A DNA stretch of 64,000 nt, from contig CAWCTX010000015.1 of the NCBI GenBank assembly GCA_963798505.1, forward strand, positions 124,001 through 188,000, written 5' to 3'. Source of the DNA: CAVWSM01 sp963798505 (GTDB taxonomy: Bacteria; Actinomycetota; Actinomycetes; Jiangellales; Jiangellaceae). This document shows positions 56,114-64,000 of the stretch, piece by piece. Under the pieces are notes generated by a model, which saw nothing but the letters and a program-made list of their open reading frames with translations, had not been told where the DNA came from and ran no database searches. The position numbers and the translations under genes were made by a program. The number at the start of each line of letters is the position of its first letter. Within the stretch, counting starts at the first letter, position 1.

Positions 56114-56674
56114 GTGTCCGCGCCTGCCACTCTGTCCCGATCTGCACTGGTTCGCCCGTTGCTGATCTTGCTGGTCGGCGCGGCTGTGGCCCTCGCGCTG
56201 GGCACCTACGGCCGGCTGCACACCCCGAGCTCCACCTCGATCGCGACGTTCGGGTTCTCCGGGCCGCTGCAGATGAAGGCGTGGCTGACCACGGCCGCGC
56301 TGGCGTTCGGCGGCGTACAACTGGTGTCGGCGCTGCGGCTGTACGGGCGCATCGGGCACGGCCGCGCGCCGTCCTGGATCGGGCCGCTGCACCGCTGGTC
56401 GGGCACCACGGCGTTCGTCCTGAGCGTCCCTGTCGCCCTGCACTGCCTGTGGGCTCTCGGCTTCGCGACGTACGACCTGCGCACGACTGTGCACTCGCTG
56501 CTCGGCTGCGCGTTCTACGGCGCTTTCGCCGCCAAGATGCTCGCCGTCAAGGACCGCAAGGCGCCCCGGTGGCTGCTGCCCGTGCTCGGGGCCGCACTGC
56601 TCACCATCCTGGCCGGCCTCTGGCTGTCCGCCTCCCTCTGGTTCTTCACCTCGTCTGGAGCGCCGCTGCTATGA
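56114..56674 (+). CDS. DUF6529 membrane protein
   Basis: 186 residues with four or five membrane helices (LLILLVGAAVALALG, AWLTTAALAFGGVQLVSAL, TTAFVLSVPVALHCLWALGF, LLGCAFYGAFAAKML, LPVLGAALLTILAGLWL). Conserved His in GPLHRWSGT, ALHCLW and TVHSLLG suggest heme ligation as in cytochrome b561-like proteins. The stop overlaps the Rieske start at 56671, so the two probably form a small electron-transfer unit. Confidence 0.8.
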   Translation: MSAPATLSRSALVRPLLILLVGAAVALALGTYGRLHTPSSTSIATFGFSGPLQMKAWLTTAALAFGGVQLVSALRLYGRIGHGRAPSWIGPLHRWSGTTAFVLSVPVALHCLWALGFATYDLRTTVHSLLGCAFYGAFAAKMLAVKDRKAPRWLLPVLGAALLTILAGLWLSASLWFFTSSGAPLL

Positions 56675-57102
56675 GTGACATCGATCGTCGTACGGTTCTC
56701 GCCGCGGGGGCGGGGGATGGTTGTCGGCGTCGCCGGCATCAGCGGCGCGCTGCTCGCCCGGGAGGCGCTCGACGAGAGCGACTCGACAGCTCCCTCGGCC
56801 CCGCGGCCGGTCAGTCCACCCCGCTGGCGCGCGCGGCTGACTTGCCGCGTGGTGGCGGGGTCGTGCTCCCCGACCACGGTGTCGTGCTCACGCGCTCGAC
56901 CGACGACGTCGTTGCAGGGTTCTCAGCGGTCTGCACGCATCAGGGCTGCCTCGTGTCATCCGTTTCGGAGGGGGCGATCCACTGCACCTGCCACGGCAGC
57001 CGCTTCGACGCCAGCACCGGCGAGGTTCTCGCCGGGCCTGCCAGACAGGCACTCGCCGGTGTCCCCCTCGCGCTCGAGGGCGACACCATCGTGACCGCAT
57101 GA
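56671..57102 (+). CDS. Rieske 2Fe-2S protein, Tat-type start, compensating frameshifts
   Basis: The ORF is open for 143 codons, but codons 16-48 are out of register: just after DRRTVLAAGAG an extra G at about 56715 shifts the frame, and about 100 bases later (near 56815) a missing base restores it. In the neighbouring frame this stretch reads MVVGVAGISGALLAREALDES, a normal signal-anchor following an RR Tat motif. The Rieske cluster ligands CTHQGC and CTCHGSRFD and the rest of the domain are intact. Likely partner of the DUF6529 membrane protein. Confidence 0.8.
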   Translation: MSDIDRRTVLAAGAGDGCRRRRHQRRAARPGGARRERLDSSLGPAAGQSTPLARAADLPRGGGVVLPDHGVVLTRSTDDVVAGFSAVCTHQGCLVSSVSEGAIHCTCHGSRFDASTGEVLAGPARQALAGVPLALEGDTIVTA

Positions 57103-57130
57103 GAATGACTTTGACGGAAGGACCTGTGCG

Positions 57131-57208
57131 ATGCGACGACACGTACCAACGCTTGTCTGGCTCGCCGCGGCAGCCTTCTTCGTGGGGGCGCTCACCGCAT
57201 GGCGCTAA
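57131..57208 (+). CDS. 25-residue membrane peptide
   Basis: MRRHVPTLVWLAAAAFFVGA plus LTAWR: two arginines and a His, then a single hydrophobic helix. GGAAGGA lies 8 bases before ATG 57131. It fills the gap between the Rieske and sigma-factor genes and its stop codon TAA is part of the TAAGTT box of the next gene. Probably a real small membrane protein, but length alone cannot prove it. Confidence 0.45.
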   Translation: MRRHVPTLVWLAAAAFFVGALTAWR

Positions 57209-57211
57209 GTT
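57206..57211 (+). promoter_or_regulatory. -10 box of the ECF sigma gene, leaderless start
   Basis: TAAGTT followed by TGCCTTC and GTG 57219, 7 bases. No ribosome site lies between. Confidence 0.4.
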
Positions 57212-57218
57212 TGCCTTC

Positions 57219-57782
57219 GTGCCGGTGCCCGCACCAGACCCGGATGTCCTCCGGCGGTTCGCTGCTGGAGACGAGTCGGCCTTCAGCGAGGTGTACCGGC
57301 GATACGCGGGGCCCATGTACACCGTGGCCCTGCGCGTCGTCGGTCGGCCGGAGCTCGCCGCCGACGCCGTACAGCAGGCGTTCGTGCAGGCCTGGCGGGC
57401 CGCGGCGTCGTACTCCCCCACCTCCGATATCGCCCCGTGGCTGTTCACCATCACCCGTCGCGCCGCGATCGACGCGTGGCGCAAGGAGAGCCGGCACACC
57501 GTGGTCGACACCGCGGACCCCATGACCGAGCCATCGGTCGAAGGCCCGTCGCTGGAAGGAGCCTGGGAGGCGTGGCAGGTTCGGCAGGCGCTCGACGAGC
57601 TGCCGGCCGAGGAACGGGAGGTGGTGGCGCTGGCCTACGGGGAGGGACTGACGCACACCGAGACGGCGGACCGGCTCGGGGTCCCCGTCGGCACCGTGAA
57701 GTCGCGCACCCATCGCGCCTATCGGAAGCTCAGCCATCTACTGTCACACCTCGCTCCGTATGACAATGGGATCGGGAGGTGA
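57219..57782 (+). CDS. ECF RNA polymerase sigma factor
   Basis: 187 residues. Region 2: EVYRRYAGPMYTVALRVVGRPELAADAVQQAFVQAWRAA with SYSPTSDIAPWLFTITRRAAIDAWRK. Region 4: LDELPAEEREVVALAYGEGLTHTETADRLGVPVGTVKSRTHRAYRKL. The frame is open further upstream, but GTG 57219 follows a TAAGTT box. The stop overlaps a GTG, and the anti-sigma gene starts 5 bases after it. Confidence 0.9.
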   Translation: MPVPAPDPDVLRRFAAGDESAFSEVYRRYAGPMYTVALRVVGRPELAADAVQQAFVQAWRAAASYSPTSDIAPWLFTITRRAAIDAWRKESRHTVVDTADPMTEPSVEGPSLEGAWEAWQVRQALDELPAEEREVVALAYGEGLTHTETADRLGVPVGTVKSRTHRAYRKLSHLLSHLAPYDNGIGR

Positions 57783-57787
57783 GCGGC

Positions 57788-58413
57788 ATGACCAATGACG
57801 ACGACCTTCCTCCGGCTCTGCCGGATGCTGTGCTCGCCATCCTTCGACAGCCTGAGATGCGGGCCGACCCGCCATCCGACCTCGAAGCACGCACCTGGCG
57901 GCCATCCGCGAGGAGAGCGCGCGAGCGGAACCGACGGCCGAGGTCGACGAGGTCACGGCGGCACGGACGCGGCGCGCTGGTCGTCGACGCTGGGTGCCGA
58001 TGCTCGTCGCCGCCGCCGCGGCGGCTGTCGTGGGGACCGTTGCCGTTGTCACGCTCACCGGCGATGACGAGCCGGAGTCGACCCTGGTGGCGTTGACGGG
58101 CACCGAGGTTGAGCCTGCGGCGTCCGGGAGCGCGGAGATCACGTCGACTCCCTCCGGTTTCGAGATCGTGCTCGACATCTCCGGCCTGCCGCCGGCGCCG
58201 GCGAATGCCTACTACCAGGGGTGGCTGCGAAACGACAGCGGCGCCGTCACCATCGGCACCTTCCATGGCCGTCAAGGCACCGACGACATCGTGCTCTGGT
58301 CCGGTGTCGACACAGCCGACTTCCCCACGCTCACGGTCACCCTTCAGCAGATCGGCGGCGGTGCCGAGTCGTCTGGGGTCGTGGTCCTGCGGGGCGAGAT
58401 CGACACCGACTAG
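57788..58413 (+). pseudogene. Anti-sigma factor (RskA-like), one frameshift
   Basis: Cytoplasmic sigma-binding head (DDDLPPALPDAVLAIL, MRADPPSDLEART) in the first frame; one missing C near 57895 (ACC CTG GCG) moves the rest to the next frame: LAAIREESARAEPTAE, membrane helix VPMLVAAAAAAVVGTVAVVTLTG, and the extracellular domain NAYYQGWLRNDSGAVTIGTF through VTLQQIGGGAESSGVVVLRG, typical of anti-sigma-K factors. GGGAGGT at 57774-57780 supports ATG 57788. Partner of the sigma factor upstream. Confidence 0.8.
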
Positions 58414-58434
58414 CGGCGGGTGTACGAAAGAAGC

Positions 58435-58827
58435 ATGGCCGAGTTCGAGCGCACAGCGATGGTGGCGGCGGACCCGCGGTCGGTCTTCGGACTGCTGGCC
58501 GACGCGCGGCAGACAGCGGGCTGGGCGCACGGCCACCTGAGGCTCATGCCGCCGAGCGTCGCCAAGGCGTCAACAGCCGAGGCGGTGTCGACTTTGTTCG
58601 TGAGCCTGCCCGACCAGCGACGCGTCGAGTGGGGCAGCAAGAGCGGCCACTACTCCGGCTGGGCGCAGGTCTTGGACCACACAGGTGGCGGCGCGGACGT
58701 CACTGTCCACGTGTCGCTGACCGGTGAGCTCGAGCCCGACTCGCCGCGTGTCGCGGCGCGCGTACGCGAAGATCTGGAGTCTGCGCTCGACGGGCTGTGC
58801 GTGCACTTCGAGGGTGGCGGCGCCTGA
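58435..58827 (+). CDS. SRPBCC/polyketide cyclase-like protein
   Basis: 130 residues with the START-like pattern: EFERTAMVAADPRSVFGLLADAR, then HYSGWAQVLDHTGGGADVTVHVSLTGELEPDSP and a long C-terminal helix VREDLESALDGLCVHFEGG. A small ligand-binding fold; no specific ligand. The ATG at 58435 places MAEFERTA at the usual start. Confidence 0.7.
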   Translation: MAEFERTAMVAADPRSVFGLLADARQTAGWAHGHLRLMPPSVAKASTAEAVSTLFVSLPDQRRVEWGSKSGHYSGWAQVLDHTGGGADVTVHVSLTGELEPDSPRVAARVREDLESALDGLCVHFEGGGA

Positions 58828-58828
58828 C

Positions 58829-59881
58829 TCAGCCGACGACGGTGCTCGCCAGCACCTCCGGCAGTTTGAACGGACCGCGCAGGTCCGGATCCAGGAACGC
58901 GGAGATCTCGACGACCCGGCCGTCGCGCAGTGTCAGCACGTTGATCGCACCGAGTCGGTACGGGGCTGGCTCTTGCTGCTCCTGGTAGCAGGCGAAGGCC
59001 AGCTGCGCGTTGGCCTGGATCGGGACGAGGCGCCAGTCCGTGGCGAACAGGCGCTCGGTCAGGAAGCTGCCAATGTCGCGACGGCCGTCGAACCAGGCAG
59101 GCAACGGCGGCATGGTGAATCGGGCGTCCTCGGCGAGCAGGGCCAGCAGCGCCTCGACGTCGGCATGCTCCCAGGCATGGACGAATGCCGACACGAGCTC
59201 GCGCCGACCGTCGTCGCCGAGCGCGTCGAGCTCAACCTGTTGGGACGTGCGCGGTACCCGCTCCTCCGCCGAGATCCTGGCTCGCTGCAGCGCGCTATTG
59301 ACCGAGGCGACGGTGGTGTCGAGGATGTCGGCCGTCTCGGCCGCGGACAGCTGCAGGACGTCGCGCAGGATCAGCACCGCGCGTTGGGTGCCGGGCAGGT
59401 GCTGAAGGGCCGCGACGAAGGCGAGCTCGACGCATTCCCGGTGGAGGTACGCCTCGGCCGGGTCGCCGCCCTGGCCACTTGCCAGCAGCGCCTCGTCCGG
59501 CAGTGGCTCCAGCCACACCGGGCCTGTCACCGGCTCGCCCAGGTCGGCGGTCTGCCGGAATGCAGGCCCGTAGTCGGGCGAGAGAATCCGGCGCGGGCGG
59601 CGGGCGGAGAGCCGCAGGCACGAGTTGGTGCAGATGCGGTAGAGCCAGGTGCGAAGCGAGCTCCGGCCCTCGAAGCCGGCAAAGCCTCGCCACGCGCCCA
59701 GCAGCGCCTCCTGCAGCGCGTCCTCGGCGTCGTGCACCGAGCCCAGCATCCGGTAGCAATGGGCGTACAGCTCCTGGATGTGGCCGCCGACCAGGCTGTC
59801 GAAGGCGGCCGCGTCGCCGTCGCGGGCCGCGTCCAGCAGCTCGCCTTGTGTTGTCGCATCGCCGGTGTCCACCGGGCCCAT
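58829..59881 (-). CDS. ECF sigma factor with C-terminal SnoaL domain (SigG/SigJ-like)
   Basis: 350 residues: sigma region 2 (LYAHCYRMLGSVHDAEDALQEALLGAWRG, SLRTWLYRICTNSCL), region 4 (ALQHLPGTQRAVLILRDVLQLSAAETADILDTTVASVNSALQRAR) and a C-terminal SnoaL-like domain (LVSAFVHAWEHADVEALLALLAEDARFTMPPLPAWFDG) that replaces a separate anti-sigma factor. Such ECF41/SigG-type sigmas sense by their own domain. The convergent SRPBCC gene ends at the base next to its stop. Confidence 0.9.
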   Translation of the reverse strand: MGPVDTGDATTQGELLDAARDGDAAAFDSLVGGHIQELYAHCYRMLGSVHDAEDALQEALLGAWRGFAGFEGRSSLRTWLYRICTNSCLRLSARRPRRILSPDYGPAFRQTADLGEPVTGPVWLEPLPDEALLASGQGGDPAEAYLHRECVELAFVAALQHLPGTQRAVLILRDVLQLSAAETADILDTTVASVNSALQRARISAEERVPRTSQQVELDALGDDGRRELVSAFVHAWEHADVEALLALLAEDARFTMPPLPAWFDGRRDIGSFLTERLFATDWRLVPIQANAQLAFACYQEQQEPAPYRLGAINVLTLRDGRVVEISAFLDPDLRGPFKLPEVLASTVVG

Positions 59882-60069
59882 CGTGGCAGCAGCCTCGGTG
59901 CCTGGCGAGGGAGATTCCAGCCGTGTGCCTGACCTAGGTCACGGTTGCGCGCACGGCGCGTAACGGTCGCGGCACGGGCCGTCCGCCGCGTGTATCAACG
60001 TGCTTGGCGCCCTCTCTTGCCTAGGTGTCGCCACCTGGCGGCCAGCCTGATCCAAGGGGGAGCATCGCC

Positions 60070-60579
60070 ATGACCGTCATCACCAAGGACCGCCCGTCCG
60101 CGTCTCTGCCCGCGCCGGAGCGCCCACGCCATCGCCTGACGCTCATCGTGGCAGAGGTCGAGGAGCGCATCGCTTCGATGATCCGGCCGTTCAGCCTCAC
60201 CGCGCTGCGCCTCTCACTCGGCGTGGTCTTCATCTGGTTCGGTGCCCTCAAGGTGTTCGACGCGACGCCTGTGGCCGACCTCGTCGCGCAGACGGTGCCG
60301 TTCCTCGACCGGGACTGGTTCGTGCCGGCACTCGGCGCGGTCGAGGTTGCGCTCGGTATCGCGCTCATCATCGGACGCTGGCTGACTGCTGTGAGCATCG
60401 TCCTCGTGGGGCACCTGGCGGGTACGTTCCTCGTGCTGGTGACTCAGCCCGATGTCGCCTTCGACGGCAACCCGTTGATGCTCACGACGATCGGTGAGTT
60501 CGTGGTCAAGAACGTCGTGCTCATCTCGGCGGCGCTCGTGCTCGCCTCACGGCTGCGGGACCGTCGCCCCGCCATCTGA
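60070..60579 (+). CDS. DoxX/DUF417-like membrane protein
   Basis: 169 residues, four membrane helices: ALRLSLGVVFIWFGALKVFD, ALGAVEVALGIALIIGRWL, VSIVLVGHLAGTFLVLVTQ, FVVKNVVLISAALVLASRL. The F-x-W-F-G-x-x-K-x-F motif and the short length match DUF417/DoxX-like proteins, whose role is poorly defined (thiosulfate or quinone chemistry in DoxX). ATG 60070 follows AAGGGGGAG. Confidence 0.8.
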   Translation: MTVITKDRPSASLPAPERPRHRLTLIVAEVEERIASMIRPFSLTALRLSLGVVFIWFGALKVFDATPVADLVAQTVPFLDRDWFVPALGAVEVALGIALIIGRWLTAVSIVLVGHLAGTFLVLVTQPDVAFDGNPLMLTTIGEFVVKNVVLISAALVLASRLRDRRPAI

Positions 60580-60590
60580 CTGCCCCCCGT

Positions 60591-60627
60591 GAAGCCGGCT
60601 CGGACCGCCGCCGTCCGAGCCGGTTTC
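60591..60627. terminator. Bidirectional terminator hairpin
   Basis: GAAGCCGGCTCGGAC pairs with GTCCGAGCCGGTTTC over a 7-base loop; 14 of 15 pairs are Watson-Crick and one is G-T. It lies between convergent genes and is flanked by TTTC on the right and GAAG on the left. Confidence 0.75.
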
Positions 60628-60632
60628 GCTGT

Positions 60633-61013
60633 TCAGTCCATGGCCAGGTCGAGGTACTGGTCGCGTGGCTCGTCCACTTCGGCGGCTCCGGCCGCAGGCG
60701 CCGGCCGCGGTTTGCGCGGCTTCCCCGCGCCTGAGCCGCCGCCGCGCCCTGGATAGACCAAGACGCCGGACACCGGGTCGGGCACCGCGTCGAGCGCCGC
60801 GGTCACGGCGGGCAGCGTACGGAACCTGTCGCGCGCGACCTCGTCCGTGAACTCGACTTCCAAGATCACGCCCCATCGCGTGATGTGCCACTCCCAGTTG
60901 ATCGCCCCGTTGGTGACGGCAGCCTCGACCAGCGACTGGCCGTGCACGCGCCGCCACCCCTCGGCGGAGGCGGCGTCGCCGTGCTCGACCTCGATGGTCA
61001 GCCAGTCACCCAC
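60633..61013 (-). CDS. Conserved hypothetical protein
   Basis: 126 residues. The ordered part is WLTIEVEHGDAASAEGWRRVHGQSLVEAAVTNGAINWEWHITRWG with VILEVEFTDEVARDRFRTLPAVTAALDAVP; the tail is Gly/Pro/Ala-rich and acidic. GTG 61013 follows TACGGT by 7 bases, an apparent leaderless start; the longer open frame beyond is not supported. No family is recognised. Confidence 0.6.
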   Translation of the reverse strand: MGDWLTIEVEHGDAASAEGWRRVHGQSLVEAAVTNGAINWEWHITRWGVILEVEFTDEVARDRFRTLPAVTAALDAVPDPVSGVLVYPGRGGGSGAGKPRKPRPAPAAGAAEVDEPRDQYLDLAMD

Positions 61014-61062
61014 GGGGACAACCGTACGGCCGATTGCCGTTGCTGCGCTGTGATCGGCCCGG

Positions 61063-61566
61063 CTACCGCGCACGCACCAACGACGCGGTGGTGGTGACCA
61101 GCAGCCAGCCCAGCAGGACCCCAGCCGTGTTGTTCACGAAGTCGACCGCGTCGCATGCCCGGTGCAGGGACGGCAGCAGGTGTTGCGCCAGCTCGACGGC
61201 CGCGCACAGCAGGACCGCGCCAGCCACGGCGGCCGCGCGGGCAGCGGCACCGGCGACCAATGCGGCCGCGGCTCCGAGGGGCACAGCCAACAGGATGTTG
61301 AGCAGCTGTTGGTCATCACGCGGCCAATCCGTGAGCGCCGAGAGCGGAGGAACTACGGCGCACGCCGACCGCCAGGAGCGACCTGACCCCGGGGACATGG
61401 TCACGGCCACCAGCATCGAGGCCGTGAACGCGTACGCCGCCCAGGCCGCGGCACGGTCTCGTCCAAGGCGCCCGCGGAGCAGCCGCCACACGACCACGGC
61501 GAAGAGCACCCCGGCGAGGGCAAGGACAGGCATCAGAGCCGGCACCCGGTAGCCCCACACATGCAT
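61063..61566 (-). CDS. VanZ-like membrane protein
   Basis: 167 residues, four or five helices. The VanZ signature is present: LLNILLAVPLGAAAALVAG, LCAAVELAQHLLPSLHRACDAVDFVNNTAGVLLGW. Characterised VanZ proteins confer low-level teicoplanin resistance, but most relatives have unknown roles. ATG 61566 follows TACCGT by 8 bases. Confidence 0.8.
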   Translation of the reverse strand: MHVWGYRVPALMPVLALAGVLFAVVVWRLLRGRLGRDRAAAWAAYAFTASMLVAVTMSPGSGRSWRSACAVVPPLSALTDWPRDDQQLLNILLAVPLGAAAALVAGAAARAAAVAGAVLLCAAVELAQHLLPSLHRACDAVDFVNNTAGVLLGWLLVTTTASLVRAR

Positions 61567-61649
61567 GGGCAGGGACGGTAGCCGACACCCCTCCGCGGAG
61601 GGCGACCCCGGGGCTAGGGCAGCATGGGCGCCCGTCGAGAGGATCCAAC

Positions 61650-62156
61650 ATGGTTGTCGAACGCGTCGCCCCGCCCCTGATCGCAGATGAGCGAACGATG
61701 CTGCGCGCCTTTCTCGACTATCACCGCGCCACGCTGGCCATGAAATGCGAGGGGCTGTCCGACGATGATCTACGCCGGCAGTCGATGCCGCCGTCGACGC
61801 TGTCGCTGCTCGGTCTGGTCCGGCACATGGCCGAGGTGGAGCGCACCTGGTTTCGACGGGTGATCAACGCCGAGGACATCCCGCTGGTGTGGTCGTCGGA
61901 GGGTGACTTCCAAGTGGCGTACGACGCGAGCGCGGCCACGCGGTCGGAGGCGTTCGACGCCTGGCAGGCCGAGGTCGACCATGCGCGCCGGATCGAGCAG
62001 CAGGCGGAGTCGCTGGACGTGACCGGCTATCAGGCGAAGTGGGGACAGGACGTGTCGCTGCGGCTGGTGATGCTGCATCTCATCCACGAGTACGCGCGGC
62101 ACAACGGGCATGCCGACTTCCTGCGAGAGGGAATCGACGGGATCGTCGGGGCTTGA
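61650..62156 (+). CDS. DinB family / DUF664 protein (paralog 3 of 3)
   Basis: 168 residues, same layout as the protein at 7034: RTMLRAFLDYHRATLAMKCEGLSDDDLRR, LSLLGLVRHMAEVERTWFRR, and HLIHEYARHNGHADFLREGIDG, with the conserved His set. GAGAGGATCC precedes ATG 61650. Ends just before the DUF6278 gene, likely co-transcribed. Confidence 0.85.
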   Translation: MVVERVAPPLIADERTMLRAFLDYHRATLAMKCEGLSDDDLRRQSMPPSTLSLLGLVRHMAEVERTWFRRVINAEDIPLVWSSEGDFQVAYDASAATRSEAFDAWQAEVDHARRIEQQAESLDVTGYQAKWGQDVSLRLVMLHLIHEYARHNGHADFLREGIDGIVGA

Positions 62157-62157
62157 G

Positions 62158-62607
62158 ATGTGGCAGGTGCTGCAACGAGTGTTCCGTCGCGGGCCGAAGT
62201 ACGGCATCGCCCGCGGGGTCGCCGTGCTGACCGCGAAGGACAGCGACACGTCTTCACTGCCTCTGGTCCTTCGCCCGACGTCCAGCTTTCGGTCCTGGGC
62301 TGCGGACCAGGGCGTGACTCTCGACGACAGCCCCGAGAGCCTGGATGCCGTGGAGGCTCGGCTTGATGACTGGCAGGCATCGGAGATGGGTCCGCGGCTC
62401 AACAATGAGGTAGGGCTCTACCTGGGGGCTGTGATCGTCGCGCACGTGCCTGGCGCTCGCTGGGTGGTGTGGCCCAACGGCCACCCCGTCGTCCGGCTGG
62501 CCTCCGGCAAAGAGGTCGACACCACCGCCATCGTCCGGGAGCGACTCAGCACCGGAGCGCCCAGCCTGACCAGCGTGCTCGCCAAGGCGCACGAGGCACA
62601 CGATTAG
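62158..62607 (+). CDS. DUF6278 family protein
   Basis: 149 residues. LDDWQASEMGPRLNNEVGLYLGAVIVAHVPGARWVVWPNGHPVVRLASGKEVD is the characteristic block of this actinobacterial family, preceded by LDDSPESLDAVEARL. The ATG at 62158 overlaps the end of the DinB gene region (stop 62154-62156). Soluble; role unknown. Its end overlaps the convergent HNH gene by 4 bases. Confidence 0.75.
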   Translation: MWQVLQRVFRRGPKYGIARGVAVLTAKDSDTSSLPLVLRPTSSFRSWAADQGVTLDDSPESLDAVEARLDDWQASEMGPRLNNEVGLYLGAVIVAHVPGARWVVWPNGHPVVRLASGKEVDTTAIVRERLSTGAPSLTSVLAKAHEAHD

Positions 62608-63930
62608 GCGGCCTGGTCGAGGTGGTAGGGGTCGGCGATCAGGTGCAGGAGGTGCTCGGCCTGCCAGGACTCGTCGTCGTCGGACGCAGTCGGGTGGGTC
62701 GTTCGCCGTCGCGGTGGTCGTCGGGCCAGCCGGGCTCGTGGGGCAGCGGTTCGAGTTTCGTCTGATAGATGCGGCCGAGTGGGCTGGTCATGGTCAGGGT
62801 GCCGTCGGGATGCGAGTTTGGTGGTCCACCCGCCGTGGGTCTTCGCGTTGTGGTGGCGGCGGCAGAAGGTGGTCAGGTTGCATTCACAGGTCGCGCCGGC
62901 GGGCCAGGGGGTGTCGTGGTCGGTGTCGCAGCGCCACACCGGCGCGTCACAGCCGGGGGCGCGGCAGTGCCGGTCGCGGTCGAGGACGCGTTGGCGCATC
63001 GCCTCGGTGGGCCGATAGCGGCGGCGGTCATGGCTGCAGGGGGCGCCGGTGGCCGGGTCGGTGAGGATCCGTTCCCAGACGTCGGCGCTGGCGGCGAGGC
63101 GGCGGGCGACGTGGGCGGGCACCGGGCCGGCACCGTCGAGGTGGCCGGGGGTATCCGAGAGGCCGAGCAGGGTCTGGGCCGGCACCGTGAGCCGGACCAC
63201 CGGCCGGCCGGCCGACTCGGTGCTGTCGGCGCGGCCGGTGAGCAGGCCGATCGCGGCGTCGAACCGCAACACCCCCATCGGCGACTCGTCGCCGGCGCGG
63301 CGCTTCGCGAGGGCCTGGTCGTTGATCGCGGTGTAGGCGGCGGCCAGGTCCTCGGCCGGCCCGTACAGGTTCATCCAGCCCATCCCGTCGCCGCACGGCT
63401 CCCACTCCACGCACCGTTCGGCGCGTTGGCGTTCGTGGCGGCGGCGGACGCCGTCGGGGTCGAGCTCGCCGACCAGCCGGGCTACCCGGCGGCCGAGTTC
63501 GGCGACGCTCCACCGGTGCGCGTGCGGGGACAGCTGGGCGTCGACCTCGGCGGCGGTCGCGTCGTCACAGGACTGGGTTTCGGTGATCAGCTTGCGCACC
63601 CCGGGCAGGCTGATCCGGCCGGACAGCAGCAACTCCCGGGCGTGCGGGAGCCGGGACAGCCCGTAGGCGAAGGTGGCCTTGGCGTTCCCGGTGCGGATCG
63701 TGGCGCCCAGGGCGGCGCCGATCTCCACGACGGGGTCGAAGCCGGGCAGCGGCGCCCGGTAGGGGTCGAGGACCGCGAGGGTGGCCTCGGGCCTGCACCG
63801 CGTGCGCCCAGCCGATCAGCTTCTCGGCGGCGACCAGCATGTCCAGCGCGTCCGGGGTGGACAGGCCGCCCGGGTCGGTGACCGCGGCGATCGCGGCGGC
63901 CAGCTCGGCACCGGTCAGGTCTTCGAACAT
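62604..63930 (-). pseudogene. DUF222 / HNH endonuclease, copy 3, at least three frameshifts
   Basis: Near-identical to the copy at 36413 on the opposite strand (MEIGAALG onward, HRWSVAELGRRVARLVGELD, RDRHCRAPGCDAPVWRCDTD, CECNLTTFCRRHHNAKTHGG). Breaks: near 63800, where CGAGGCC has an extra base (at the same codon position where copy 2 is also broken but by a different change), near 62815 (CTCGCATCCCGAC), and again near 62690 before DDDESWQAEHLLHLIADPYHLDQAA. The HNH domain itself is intact. Confidence 0.8.
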
Positions 63931-63980
63931 ACGTCCAGAATAGCAGGTCACGCCGACAGTATGGTGGCCGTCCACAAGCG
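62604..63980 (-). repeat. Long inverted repeat, arm 2 (DUF222/HNH copy 3)
   Basis: Inverted partner of 36357-37738. Homology runs through the -10 box TATTCT (63942-63937, again 6 bases before the ATG) and into GAAATTCGC upstream, close to the right edge of the window. Confidence 0.75.
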
Positions 63981-64000
63981 AATTTCGGGCCCGCTGAGCC

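Noticed and set aside
61063..61566. Glycopeptide resistance by VanZ
   Set aside because: Only family resemblance; no other van genes and most VanZ-like proteins are unrelated to resistance.

Overview
The window is high-GC DNA that is almost certainly chromosomal and actinobacterial. GTG starts are frequent, GTGA and ATGA stop/start overlaps are the rule, and the gene families are typical of Actinomycetota: DUF222/HNH (13E12-like) proteins, DUF664 DinB proteins, an Eis-type acetyltransferase, DUF3152, an F420/PPOX oxidoreductase and a PucR regulator. A Nocardioidaceae or other Propionibacteriales host fits best, but this is inference from family content only. I saw no tRNA, rRNA, CRISPR array, integrase or prophage.

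Layout. 1-2600: GlcD/GlcF-like FAD and Fe-S oxidoreductase pair and a frameshifted GNAT. 2927-7540: serine hydrolase, first DUF222/HNH copy (broken), proline iminopeptidase, DinB. 7547-13817: LacI regulator divergent from a GH13 glucosidase, sugar-binding lipoprotein and two ABC permeases, an oligosaccharide uptake operon with no ATPase gene in it. 13861-20919 (minus): tightly overlapping ureide operon (OHCU decarboxylase, HIU hydrolase, uricase, malate synthase, DUF6986, allantoinase, allantoicase) that would take urate to ureidoglycolate and feed glyoxylate into malate. 21294-24785: DMT transporter, GH15 hydrolase and a scar of a nitrate-respiration locus (narG start joined to narK end). 24807-33577: XRE regulator divergent from a VWA protein with a shared operator pair, a 46-aa microprotein, PLP enzyme, DinB, acyl-CoA dehydrogenase and a DUF3516-type helicase. 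33596-36240: TetR, EthD-like protein and alpha/beta hydrolase with two matching operators and a decayed second TetR. 36413-37738: second DUF222/HNH copy. 38954-44802: three-subunit xanthine dehydrogenase, divergent PucR and a MocA-like cytidylyltransferase, the purine entry step of the ureide operon. 45384-48227: Eis-like GNAT, DUF3152 zincin, XRE-cupin regulator. 48333-55457: seven coupled genes of an unassigned catabolic pathway (M24 hydrolase, TPP E1 alpha and beta, amidohydrolase, bicupin, SDR-like protein, beta-hydroxyacid dehydrogenase). 55513-62607: small proteins, DUF6529 and Rieske pair, two ECF sigma systems, DoxX-like, VanZ-like, DinB, DUF6278. 62604-63930 (minus): third DUF222/HNH copy, an inverted near-copy of the second.

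Data quality. At least fifteen otherwise well-conserved genes carry one or two single-base shifts, including enzymes in intact operons. This looks more like residual indel errors of an assembly than true pseudogenization, so entries typed as pseudogene mean broken in this sequence, not necessarily dead in the cell.

Regulation. Many genes start 6-8 bases after a TANNNT -10 box, so leaderless transcripts appear common. Two operator pairs (XRE/VWA and TetR/hydrolase) can be read directly from the DNA.
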